From: Ectobius pallidus
Lineage: Eukaryota; Arthropoda; Insecta; Blattodea; Ectobiidae
Direction: 5' to 3'
DNA: 64,000 bases
Assembly: GCA_964059195.1 (NCBI GenBank)
Contig: CAXKWD010000011.1
Span: 15,784,978 to 15,848,977 of the forward strand
Shown: positions 23,680-34,500 of the stretch, piece after piece
Layout of the letters: each line of letters opens with the position of its first letter
Position numbering within the stretch: the first letter of the stretch is position 1
Made by a program: the position numbers and the translations under genes
The notes under the pieces: model-generated
Told to the model about the DNA's origin: nothing
Seen by the model: only the letters and a program-made list of their open reading frames with translations
Databases searched by the model: none

Positions 23680-24934
23680 GGAATTTTTCTCCTATAATAT
23701 TATCTTTATTCTGATTTTGATTTGTTAGGCCTGATGCATGATATATTCTAAAGAGACTGCAAGCAAAGGAGTTACATTTGCTTGGAGTCCACCTGAGAAG
23801 CGAACCTAAAAATCACTAAGTGCATCTAATAAAACACACAATCTTGAATGTATACAAAATGGAATCACAACTGAATTAGGAAGTGTTTTTTTAGATGAAC
23901 TTAGTGATTTTTAGGTTCGCTTCTTAGGTGGATTCCAAGCAAATATAACTCCCTTGCTTGCAGTTTTTTTTACAAGGCATCATGCATCAGGCCTAACAAA
24001 TCAAAACCAGAATAAAGATAATTTCATGACTTTTAATAAACTAATAAGTGATTACAAAACCAAACTGAATAAAAAATATTAAAAATACAGTAATACTCAT
24101 ACCTGCTCATTGGATCAAATACAGGAAGTTACAATCACAATTTAAGCTGAACGCAAATTAATAATATGTGACCATATGGACAGGAATCACAAAGGATTGT
24201 AGCAGGCAAGCTCATTTTGTATACAGATACTTAAAAGAAAAAGCCAACTGTATTGTTATTATCCAGCTTAACCGTGTTTTTATTATTATTTGGTATATGT
24301 AAGCTTTCAAGCCCAGTGTCATCTTGAGTAGAATTTTCTGGCCTGTTAGGCTATGGTCTCAGGCTTTTATGACCTGAAGTTTCACTCGCAACTGTGGAGA
24401 CCATCTTCAGAGGGAAAGTCTCGTGGAGCAAAGCGTCAGTCTCACTTGCTGTTCACAGACTAACATCTGGCCCTGTGATGCTCCGGTATTTATACATGGA
24501 TTGCTGCATGGTTCTCCGTTTCGGATTGCGATCCATCTTTCTATTTCCAAGAGATGGTTGCACTGGAACTTCTTGTAATATAGGATAGCTATCATCAAGT
24601 ACTTAGCCGTCCGGTTTGGAACTTGCCTGCTTAGTACACAATCGTGACGGGAGTAAAGGGGAAAATGTTGACGTCATTCATACCCTCCCTCAGCGCAGCG
24701 GCGGGTCGGGTTCAGTCCTGTCGGGTAGTGATCAAATCAATTTGTCATGAAGGCAGGTGTGAGCGAATCTCCAGTTATAATGAGATCAAGGAATACAGGT
24801 TTTAAAATAGCTTAATTTCTCAATATTGATTTAATTAATTATTACATTACAAACTTTTTTTATTATAAAATTACATTAAACAAAGAAGTTCATATACAAG
24901 TCTGCATTTATCATGTTTACCTATTTCGTAACTT

Positions 24935-25228
24935 TCAACTTCCCTGCTTTGAGATATTGATCACATGAATACTACCTGATTTCTTTGAAGCATTAACAAT
25001 ATTATCACATGGTGCTGTTTTGGGATCCTGTTGCCTTCCACTGAATTTAGTATAGTATGATTGTTCAAGTAGCTCTAACCCTTCTTCAATGTAGCCAAAG
25101 GTCCTATAAATATCATCAGATTCCAAACAGACATGAATTTCAGTCAATACAAAGCCTTGCACAGGATATACAGTGAAAATATAGTCCAAGGCTCCACGCG
25201 CTATAGTTAACCAAGTGAATACTAGCAT
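24935..25228 (-). CDS. Unassigned ORF of 97 codons
   Basis: It starts MLVFTWLTIARGALDYIFTV and contains EIHVCLESDDIYRTFGYIEE and GLELLEQSYYTKFSGRQQD. I do not recognise a family. Its composition is balanced and it is not a shadow of another gene, so it could be an exon or an old retrocopy, but no splice sites or homologous motif support this. It lies between the palindrome and a pogo-like element. Confidence 0.25.
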   Translation of the reverse strand: MLVFTWLTIARGALDYIFTVYPVQGFVLTEIHVCLESDDIYRTFGYIEEGLELLEQSYYTKFSGRQQDPKTAPCDNIVNASKKSGSIHVINISKQGS

Positions 25229-25229
25229 G

Positions 25230-25600
25230 GTAACATCAATGTTTTCAACTCAGCACGTTTCGCTTGCATTCGAATTTCCGCTGCCTCTGTCTGTGACATC
25301 GTCCATACTTTTAGTTTGAGGACGAGCTCTGTACATAATCTCCATGAAACAAGATTTCAACTAATAAATAATATTATGAGTTCTAATGTTATTAGCTCGT
25401 TCTATGAAACAGGACCGTAATAGTGAAAGTGAAAATTGATTTTCTTCAAGACGAGAAAAGAGGAACATTCCAAGTAAAAAAACAACATAATTATGTAATT
25501 AATGTTGTTCTTAAATACGGTACCACAAAATTGGCTTCAAATGGTACTTCAGATTATCCCGAACTGCAGTTGAGGTTGGTTACTTATTAAAAACATAATA
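25230..25600. other. Non-coding, nothing recognised
   Basis: No gene or repeat end seen before the pogo-like element at 25,601. Confidence 0.35.
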
Positions 25601-26253
25601 CAGTCGAATTTGGTTAATTTGACGTTGGATAATTCGAATAAATACTCATTCCCCTTGAAATTCCTATATAAATATATGTTAAAAAATTGCAACTAATTCG
25701 AATTTTTGAAGCTAAATTTGGATAAATCGAAGCCAAAATTTGTCTCAAGTTAATGTTGTAAGGATTCCAAGAGTTCATTGCTTCCAGGAATTCCACAAGA
25801 ATTCTCTATTTCGCTGAAGAACCCTAGTACCGTACTAAAGTGTATTTTTAACCACCATTATCTTCCTCCTGCAGAATAGATGTTCAATGGAATGCAAACT
25901 TCACCCCGTCTGCTACAGTCTTGCAGGGATTCAACACTTCTGTGAAAATTTTAGTGTTCATTCTATCCTCCAAGTGTGACTGTGTTTGAAAATGTCAAAG
26001 CGTAGTTCCTTTATTAAATTTAGGGTTACGGTTTTAATGTGGAAAAAAATGGTTTCATTTAACATCCTAACAACAGGATGGCAGTCATAGGTAAGATTCA
26101 TTATACAATAATTATTATTTATTACAATGAGTTTATTTTTGACATTTTTACGGCATTTTCGTTTAAAAAGTTACAGTTTTGGTTAATTTGAAATTTGGAT
26201 AGATCGATTTTTTTCTGGTTCCCCTTGGGGTTCGAATTTTTAAGAATCCACTG
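25601..26253 (+). mobile_element. pogo/Tigger-like non-autonomous element
   Basis: Left end CAGTCGAATTTGGTTAATTT at 25,601, right end ...TTAAGAATCCACTG at 26,253, TA on both sides. Subterminal blocks (ATTCGAATTTTTGAA) recur inside. A short frame, MSKRSSFIKF at about 25,993, may be a transposase start. Length 653 bp. Confidence 0.7.
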
Positions 26254-26255
26254 TA

Positions 26256-27014
26256 TATAGATTACTGTTAAAATAATGCTCAAAAACATTATTTATTAAA
26301 AGGGTAGCAATCACAAGTGCCCCACATTGTATAACTACCACTTCTTTTAAATCCATGGTACAATAATTATTACATAACCTGAATACTCTCACTGAAGTTT
26401 ACCAACATGTTCGTAAAGTCAACATCTATCAGGAACTCATCAATATAATAAATTATGTAGTCGGCATTAACCAGACAATTCTACCGATGCGGTTATAGAT
26501 GACTTTACAACATGTCCGTTGAATCCTAAAGATATAATGAAGGCAACTACATATTGACACAGCATATAATTATTTAGACAGAGGAGATAGATATGAGCTC
26601 TATAATTATCAAAGAATTCCAAAAAGAAAGAAATGAATGCAGATTGCCTTAATCTTTCTCTCAAACTTTGCAGAGTAGAAATTGCTGAAACTCTGGCAAT
26701 GCAATTGTATTCAAATTTTGTTATTCATAAGAGCATTGTATTTTAGTCTGTGCCACAAATACTTAATTCAATTGTGTTATAGGTTTTATTGTGTATTTCA
26801 TGTTTAATTTTATTTGGAAATAAAGAATTTTCTGTGCTATTATAACCAACAGAATTGTGATTTTTAACCCACTAGCATTTTTATTTTGCTTCTCCTTGAA
26901 TTTATTGACTACTTTTCAGGGTCCCTATAATCAACAAAAGAAAATGAAACATCAATAATGAAAACAAATTGATAGAAAATAAAGAAAAATCAATAGAAAA
27001 TCAAGAAAAATTGA
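26256..27014. other. Non-coding, nothing recognised
   Basis: AT-rich. The last part (26,925-27,014) resembles the A-rich linker of the drosha-tail array. Confidence 0.4.
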
Positions 27015-28313
27015 ATTAAGGCAAGATCAGGTGATGCGCCGCACTGGTATACTTGCCAGACCCCTTCTAACTCGAACATTTGACATTAGATACCCCTACA
27101 TCTGTAGTTCCCTTGCTAATGTAACTGTATCGCATGAGTTTATTGTTTGTAGTGTTTATTTCATTGTTATAGCGGTATTTATTAGGTAAGTGCACTAGTA
27201 TCACTGTGAAATTTTTTTGGACTCATTACTTTATTCTTTCCTAATCCATATATTTTGTTTACTACTTTCAATGACTATTCCGAGATTGTAAAGATATTGT
27301 GAGTGAAGTTCGCCATAACAATAACATAAGCTCTGCAGATGAGTGCAGCGTGTGTCCTGAAGCTTTAGGTCACATGCGACAGAGCTTTCAAAGGTTTCAC
27401 GCCGCACATGTCTTGCAGTATATTGCACACCAAAATTATTTTCTCTGCTCTGTTCAGCATAAGCATGTATACGTATACATGTATACGAAAAAGAAGGGAG
27501 CCAAACAAATGGCTGGTCTAGATCGATCAGATGTTACCCAAACAGAAAAATTACATGATACCAGATGGGGCTGCTCATTTTGACAAGCATAACAAAATGC
27601 AGCATCTGTCGGGAATGCAATAAATTAATTTCGATCTACCGGGATTTTCCCATTCAACCCTGATACAGTTCCAGAGCATTTCTTCTCCATTGCTGACAAA
27701 ATAATATATGAGACTCTAGTCAACTTGCCAAAACGTTTGACTTCTATCACTCCAAAACCATCCAAAACCCCTTCTGAGACTCCAACCTACTTGCCAAAAC
27801 CTTTGATCTCTACCACTCCAAATTCATCCAAAAACCAATAAATGTACCAAATGCTGGGAAAACTATTCACTAAAAGCAAAGCAGACTGAATAAAATGCAA
27901 ATGGTGTAAGCATTGGCTTCACGAAACTTGCACACTGTACGGTGAATAGTGCAATGCATGTCAAAGAGTTAAAAATATGTGAAGACAGTAAAAGAAATAC
28001 ATAATTTCTGATGTTTGTAATCGTAATTGTCTTTAATTTGTTCAGTAATAAAGTTCTCTTTTATTCTATATGTGCCTTTCATGTAAATTTAAACTGATAT
28101 TATGCATGCGGCATAACACCCTGTAAAGTGGCATCCCTCCCGATTTTCCTCTTAATTTAGTTATTATTATTTCATAAATATTTCCGTTGCTGAAATATAG
28201 GGAGGGAACATCATAGCTTGGAATCTCAAAAGGAGTTTTCAAAATATTTAATCCTGTTTTGAGGTAGATAAATTTCCTGAAAAGTGCGGCATGTCACCCT
28301 ATCTTGCCTTAAA
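27015..28313 (+). mobile_element. pogo-like DNA transposon remnant with zinc-finger tail
   Basis: Inverted ends AAGGCAAGATCAGGTGATG (27,017) and CACCCTATCTTGCCTT (28,311), each within TTAA so that the target could be TA or TTAA. The interior frame (about 27,640-27,980) reads TGIFPFNPDTVPEHFFSIAD, typical of the C-terminal region of pogo/jerky-like DDE transposases, followed by KCKWCKHWLHETCTLYGE, a Cys/His tail seen in insect members. Stops and frameshifts mark it as dead. It contains an 18-bp palindrome around 27,465-27,482. Confidence 0.7.
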
Positions 28314-28329
28314 AATAAAAATCATAAAT

Positions 28330-28530
28330 TGAAAATAAATGTTTTTTATCAGGGCAGGTGACTGTATGTGTATAAGTACAGTCTTTATGCCTTTGTTTCA
28401 TGAGACTTCTTCAGAAGAGAAAAACTGTTCCTATTCATATCATCTTTTCTTTTCCTGTACCTTTTTGTTGTTTTTGAGACGGGGCAAGTTGGTAACTCCG
28501 TGCAAATCCTACTTATCTTCTTGCGGATCA
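28330..28530 (-). pseudogene. Copy C of the drosha terminal-exon tail
   Basis: The plus strand 'cttcttcagaagagaaaaac' corresponds to 'cttcttctgaagagaaaatc' in the real exon (31,157). On the minus strand the frame contains TELPTCPVSK and KRYRKRKDDMNRNSFSL, parallel to KELPTSYK and [15 protein letters not shown] of drosha. Diverged, with no acceptor or upstream conserved LFPQL segment found. Confidence 0.65.
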
Positions 28531-29093
28531 TCTTTGGACAACCATCAACGTATACCAGTACTGATACTGAAAAATCACCACTTAACAAGTTCAAAACACA
28601 ATTCAAAATAAATGAAATTTCAATAAGAATCAAACATCATGAACGAAAATAAATCAATAATCAATAGTGTAAAATCATAACGAAAAAATAAAATTAGAAA
28701 TCATAAATTGAAACTAACAAGGGAACAGTACAGGTTGACATGTCGAAAACTTGCATATTGGTAGGTCTTCAGTCCATATTAACTGTAAGTGGGTGAAAAT
28801 TTGTTTGTACTGTTCCATAGGGAACAATGGTGGCACCTGTAGAGTTCGCCGGAGTAGCCTGCATGCTGGGAACAAGCGACAGAGTGAGGTAGAGAAATGA
28901 GCTATGTACAATTGGTTGAACGTGTTTCACTAGATCATTTTTAAATAATCACTTCTTATCAGTTCCACATTTTTGAAACTATTTAACTTGTAGAGACATT
29001 GAGGGGCTAGTTATGATCAGAGGACAGATTCTAATGACATATATTTTTATTGATGCTGCCTAGACATTGCCAACTTGTAGATAAATCCTAATC

Positions 29094-29540
29094 ATGGCCT
29101 CTAGATTTTTATTTGGTCATTTTATGGAATTTTATATTTTTAGGGCATTTATTTCACTTTTAGGTCATTATTTTGTCATTTTCGTGTTATTTGCTTCCTT
29201 ATTTTGTCATTTTTATGCATTTACTTTAAATATATGACTAGGTTACTAAAATGCAACATTGTTTAGAAACAATTTTCTTATTTTTCTTCTTGAATGTTCC
29301 ATTCAAGAACAAAGCTTTTAGACTTACGATATCCTTTCTACATTTACAGTTTTTAGAATTATGTACAAATTAGTCTATACCTTTGTGTGCACAATAATAA
29401 TAATAATAATTTTTTTTAAAATAAAATATGAGTTTTTAGGTCATTCTTTGTAATTATTAAGTAATTTTCTTTAAAATTTAGGGTCATTTTATAGGCCATT
29501 TTTTAAAAACAATTATAGGTCATCAGAATCTGGGCCCTGG
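29094..29540. mobile_element. Possible MITE rich in TTTAGGTCATT
   Basis: Inverted ends approximately GGCCTCTAGATTTTTATTTG (29,094) and CAGAATCTGGGCCCTGG (29,540). Many 'aggtcatttt' repeats lie between. No clear target duplication. Confidence 0.4.
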
Positions 29541-29872
29541 TTATGATTGTTGATGTGTGTGGGTGTTATAGAAATGTGACTACTTCATTTGCGTGATTAA
29601 AATAGATTTTTTGCCAAGCACAGCAAATCAAAATACTAGCGCTTCAATCAACCTGTTCTCAATGTTGCCATTTATTATCTATACAAAACTCTGTTAGTGT
29701 TAAGAACTCAGACTATGATAACACGAACTGTGCTCTTCATTATAGGTCAAAATAACAAAATAATTTACCTAATTTAAACAGCACAAGAGGTTCACTTTGC
29801 TAATCCTAAACACTTAACAGGTACTAATTAATATTAAATTGTATTGGAAGTTAAGACAGTGAAGTTATATAA

Positions 29873-30020
29873 CATAATAATTATATAAGAGTTGAATTTT
29901 TACACAAAAACTTCACTTTTGGTATAGTTTACCTGTACTAGATTCGGCGCCTTCACAACCATTGTCAACAACATTGTGAAGTTTTTGTGTAAAAATTCAA
30001 CTCTTGTATAATTATTATGT
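29873..30020. mobile_element. Small foldback element
   Basis: Arms of about 43 bp: 'gagttgaatttttacacaaa' (29,887) and its complement near 30,000, with a spacer of about 57 bp. No coding capacity. The left flank 'gaagttatataacata' recurs at 34,768. Confidence 0.7.
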
Positions 30021-30429
30021 ACTAATTATTTCATGACATGTACTGGAATACAAACATCTGTATCTGAAAAGGACATTATTCATTATAATAATTCTATTCC
30101 CTCCCATAGTTAAGAAAAGGGAGAGATAAGGCAAACTACACACAGACCTATATGAGAAGCAGGGAGGTTGCTTTGCAACACCACGACAGCAGACATTTGG
30201 CGCACGCTAGGTAGGAAAGGCCACCACCCTCTCCCACCAACAGCTATGTGAGGCTACTCAATACTTCAAATTTACAAGATTCACAATTAATTTTCACCCA
30301 CTTAAAGTTTATACGAGCAGCTAATTTTTGGCATGTGTCTATCTGCAATAAAGACCTACTGATGTGCTAATTTTGAGGGTAGGTTTCGGCATATAACTCA
30401 TACGGATCCCTTGTAAGTGTTAGCGGGTA

Positions 30430-30900
30430 TTTTTTTAGATGTGGTTAGCGAGTTTATGTCGTGAGGAGGGTCTTCATCTGAAGAGAAGCACTGTTTCTTG
30501 TCATGTCATCAACTGTTTTAATCTCTCTTTCCAGTACCTTCTTACTTCCCATTAGACTGAGTTTGTACCTCATGAGTAATTCTTTCTTTGGATTTCTGTG
30601 CCCAAGGTTCCAGGTTCAATCCCAGCCCAGATTGATGGCATTTATGTGTGCATAAATGTGTCAGGCCCATGTCAGTTGATGTACTGGCATGTAAATGAAC
30701 TCCAGCACACTGGCGATGGTGACAGGCCTAAGTTGCAGTACATCCCCATCGTTAAGTAACCATATACCAACCAACTTTCTTTGGAGACGATGATTGTGTG
30801 TTTTTTTTAGATATCTGTCTAGCTTTTGCTGGGGAATATCTCCCACTTACAAGTAATTCCTTGTATTTTTTTGATTGTTTCATCCCTGCAGTTCATTTCA
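30430..30900 (-). pseudogene. Copy B of the drosha terminal-exon tail, split by a SINE
   Basis: Part 1 (30,430-30,598) matches 31,117-31,280: 'gatgtggttagcgagtttat', 'gtcttcatctgaagagaag', 'taccttcttacttcccatta'. Part 2 (30,815-30,900) continues the match ('gctggggaatatctcccact', 'attccttgtattttttt') after a 215-bp SINE. Collinear with the true exon about 700 bp away, so it is a tandem duplication. Confidence 0.75.
30599..30812 (+). mobile_element. tRNA-derived SINE inserted in drosha-tail copy B
   Basis: It starts with a B-box-like 'caggttcaatcccagccc' and has body text shared with the SINE family at 32,100 ('ggcccatgtcagttgatg', 'aatgaactccagcac'). It splits copy B, so it is younger than that duplication. 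The 5' half of the tRNA head is missing. Confidence 0.6.
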
Positions 30901-31115
30901 TTTTTTCAGTGGTAACAATCACCTCTTGACTTGAAACAAGTACAAGATGAAGAATTGAATATTGAGAAGCAGATGGAAAAAGCATCTACCCTCATAACAA
31001 AGAAATTCATTAAACGATTAAAAAATAATAAACATCATGATTTAAAATAAATAAGGCCTAATAAAAAATAATAAAAAATTAAGAGCTATAAATTGAAACT
31101 AAGTGTTAGTAGATA

Positions 31116-31513
31116 TCAAGGTGTGGATGGCGAGTTTCTGTCTTTGTTTGAAGAGTCTTCTTCTGAAGAGAAAATCTGTTTCTTTTTTGGCCGTCGTTTG
31201 TATTTATATTTCTTTCCAATACTCTCTTGCTTCCCGCTAGGAGCAATTTTATAGCTTGTGGGTAATTCCTTCTTTAGAGAAGGTGATAGTTGTTTATCTT
31301 TTATAGCTGTATTACTGTCCTTTGCCGGGGAATGTTTCTCGTTTACAGATGATTCCTTGTGTTTCATTGAACGTTTCCCGCCTGCAGATGATTTTTTGTT
31401 TTTTGGGGGAGAATCATCATCGTTTGATTTTTGGTTTTCGGTTGGCATTTGCTGCTGTCGTTGCAAACTTTTAGCAATGACACGCTTCTGATGATGAAGC
31501 TGGGGAAAGAGAC
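31116..31513 (-). CDS. drosha: drosha terminal exon with basic low-complexity tail
   Basis: 398 bases including the stop codon. It starts after tttttgttttag, completes Gly, then encodes [15 protein letters not shown], the conserved end of Drosha, followed by about 115 residues rich in Lys, Ser, Asp and Pro (for example [32 protein letters not shown]). The conserved insect C-terminus is normally short and variable. Here it is unusually long, and its basic runs look like a nuclear signal or an RNA-binding tail. The 3' end of this exon is repeated in decayed form at 30.4-30.9, 28.3-28.5 and 20.2-20.6 kb. No AATAAA is visible in the first 100 bases after the stop. Confidence 0.85.
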
Positions 31514-34500
31514 CTAAAACAAAAATTACATGAATAAGTTACTCGAATATGGGAATAAAGAAACATTTATACAACCTGTTAATACTGTGTGGAAGGAAAG
31601 TAGCTCTGCCTTGGATTAAGCAATGCTTTGCAGCAACGGAGGCCTGATCATTGTGATATTCTTCAAGGGGATTCTTTACTGTCTGGTGAAAGTTTGGCCA
31701 AAATGGTATAAGGTCTAGATCCAACAAAGTTCATTATTGGGATGAGAGTCATGAAATTTGTACAGAAGCACAATTATTGAAATCAGTCCACACACCTGCA
31801 TAACTTTTAATTTGGGAAAAAATCTACATGAAAAAATTTGAAAGTAATTAATGAATTCTGACATTCCATCTGAAGACAAAGTACATAAAACCACCACCAG
31901 GGATACAAAGAGATTCTTCCAGCAAACAAGGACCAGCAGTTGACAAGTAGTTGAGGATGCATACAAAGGCGTGGGAAACATGTTCTACCTAAAATTTGGT
32001 AAGTGGAGTAGTTATAAGTGTGTTAGTCAATTCACATTATTTATAAAAAATGTTATAAATTCACTGTGGAAGTTCCATCATAACTTTTCAAAAGTTTCTG
32101 ACTTTAAACCCAGCTGTGGTTACCAGTGTCAGGATTTTGATGTCCTGGGAAAATCCTGGGAATGAACACTCTCGGAGGGACTTTAAAAGCTGGGAGGCCC
32201 ATGTCATAGATTTATAGCATGTTAAAGAACTCCAAGCCTAAATTAGAGCTTCTGCACAAAATTCCTTTTCCCTTTTACGTCCAAGTAATAACCTTAATTT
32301 TCCTCTGAAGGGTTGTTGAGTAGACAGGCTTACCACCTTCCCTCTGATCTTTTGAAAAATAAGCTTAACTAAATCAGTCCTAGGTACTGAAACTAGTGAT
32401 GGGCAGAATCAAATGATTTTAAGAATCGAGTAATCTGGAATGGCTGGAATGCGGAGGGGTGCCAGAGTGTCCAGGTTGGAGAAGAGAAGGAATGAAGATA
32501 TTAGAAGGATAATGGATATGGAGGAATCCGTGATTGAAAGAAATGAGAGTTGAAAACTCCAATGGTATGGCCATGTGAGAAGGATGGATGAGAAGAGATG
32601 GCCAAATATTTTGCTAAAGTGGTCTCCAGGGGGCAGAAGGAAACGGGGATGACCCAGAACACCTTGGAAGTCTGGAATTTCATGGATGATGGATGAGAGG
32701 GAACTGGTGGAAGGAGATTCGAATGATAGGTGTAGATGGAGAATGGGAATAAAGGGTAACTACTGAAAAGTGGATACGCCCTCAAAAGTAAGTAAAAGTA
32801 AGTAATCTGTTCTCGAGTAATATAAGGAATTGAGTGATCATTCAAATTAAAAAATTCTCGAATGAAAGCAAAGTCGAAGTACTCGCAATGTGATATATAA
32901 GAACCCATGTTGCTAGGCAAGAAGTGAGAACTACTAAAAACAGATTCCATTAAAGAATCGAAAGACAATTCGAATGAAAAAGTTCTCGGATGAAAGCAGA
33001 ATCCGAGAGTAGAGTACATGTTAATGAAGATAACTGAAACGATGTGACTGCACGGGCTGTCTGGTGTTCTTGAAAAGTCATCCACAATTAATGCTTCTCC
33101 TAGCATTAAATCGTTCAAATGATCATTTGAATATTTTTTATACAATCCTTGATACCACAAGAAATTTAATGAATTGAATAATTCTCAAGAGAACTCCCAT
33201 CACTAAATGAAACCTCCACACACTGTTCCCAATGGACTGACAGGATTAATATATACATACACATTGCTTTTTTGTGACGGTATGCAATGGTACATAGTAC
33301 CGGCATCTTTCTTTTTCTTTTTTTAAAATCAAGTTTGGAATATTCCTATCACAATTCCTACAAAATTATAGCTAAACTAAACTAAACTCCGTGGCGCTAC
33401 ATCCCTGGAGGGACTTGGCCTACCACCCGACTACTGCATCATCTCCCGTAGGCAGATGGCAGGATTGGGGGGCATGTGGTCAGCATGCCGACACCCACGG
33501 CCGTTAATGGTGGTTTTCTGGACCGGAGTCGCTACTTCTCTATCAAGTAGCTCCTCAATTTGGAATCACGAGGCTGAGTGCACCCCTACCAGACCTCCCT
33601 ACCTCAGAAAAATCCGAGGAGGTACCGGGAATCGAACCCGGGCCGATGGATCTGTAGTCAGCGACGCTAACCACAAGACCACGCCGGCGGACCAAAATTA
33701 TAGCCCATTAGTTAAATCAAGCTTGTCTGTTGGTTTTGCTAGATTTCTATATACATAATAGCCTACATAAGAGCACATGATAGTTTCTGTAAAATGCCGT
33801 GGCTACTGGACTGCAAGAGGGTTGAGGTTGGTTTTTCCAGCCCTCAGCAAACAGCTCCTATGGTCAAGGTCATTTTAACGATATAAGTATTGCACCAAAT
33901 GCAGTTAATGCTAACATAGTAACAAACAAGTAGTAAACAGCTTACCACCATAGTTAATCAGGGGTTAATGTGTGTTTAAATTTAACTGTATGCGTTGCTT
34001 AATAAATCTGCAAACAGTAATTCAGTAATTCAATAATTCAGGGGAGAAACAATTCTGGCTATGATAGGCCCGATTACGGTACATTAACTCAGAAAAATGA
34101 CTTTTGGGAGAAGTGTGGGAGCTCCCGTGAGATTCAGTTTAAAAGTTTTGGTGGGTACCACCACCATTTCTGTTAGAAAAAAAGCACTGTACACATACAT
34201 ATCTGGTGAAGGGCAGATAAATCTAGAGTACAATGCAGTGCAATGTACAATGTGGCCATACTTAAGGAAAAAAGGAAGGAAAAAAAAAAAAAAAGAGTTA
34301 AAAAAACATTCTGGAACACAAAGAAACAAGAAATAGATAAATCAACAGTTGTGTTCATTTTTTGTTCAAAAACCACAATACTGAACAGAAGCAAAATTTC
34401 TAAAAACCACAAGAGGCCATACAGAACTGAAGAACTGGGGGGGGGGGGGGAATTCATCCTTAAAAACGAAGTGAAACAATGAATTTTACAATTTGTTCCT

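Larger units (their letters stand above)
23415..23698. mobile_element. Divergent twin tRNA-headed element, copy 1
   Basis: Two tRNA-like modules point outward from a short centre (23,570-23,606): minus 23,497-23,569 and plus 23,607-23,679. The left body is about 80 bp (23,415-23,496) and the right body only about 19 bp. It is flanked by a 15-bp target duplication, ATTATCTTGATTCTG (23,400-23,414) and ATTATCTTTATTCTG (23,699-23,713). The opposite arm of the palindrome (about 24,005-24,025) holds the empty site with a single copy of this sequence. The copy at 51,541-52,061 has the same asymmetric layout. Confidence 0.85.
21862..24745. repeat. Large imperfect palindrome (inverted dimer) with nested insertions
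   Basis: The left arm is 21,862-22,140, 22,977-23,414 and 23,714-23,850. The right arm is the reverse complement, 24,745 down to about 23,880, and the loop is about 23,851-23,879. Matching landmarks: 'gaattgatttgatcactacc' (left) with its complement at 24,730; 'ccatgcagcaatccatg' with 24,500; 'cagatgttagtctgtgaac' with 24,455; and 'gttaggcctgatgc' with 23,990. The left arm holds two insertions absent from the right arm: a Penelope fragment (about 22,141-22,976) and a twin tRNA-headed element (23,415-23,698). The arms differ by a few percent, so this is an old inverted duplication. Confidence 0.85.

Noticed and set aside
27465..27482. Perfect 18-bp palindrome CATGTATACGTATACATG as an operator
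   Set aside because: It lies inside a decayed pogo-like element in TA-rich sequence. A chance or microsatellite origin is likely.
32501..33160. 219-codon minus-strand frame
   Set aside because: It overlaps an RTE 3' fragment on the plus strand and has a low-complexity Ser/Pro/Phe composition. Likely an antisense shadow.
34439..34450. G-run as a G-quadruplex or regulatory site
   Set aside because: A single homopolymer run with no neighbouring G-runs. Also seen at 39,279. Could be slippage.
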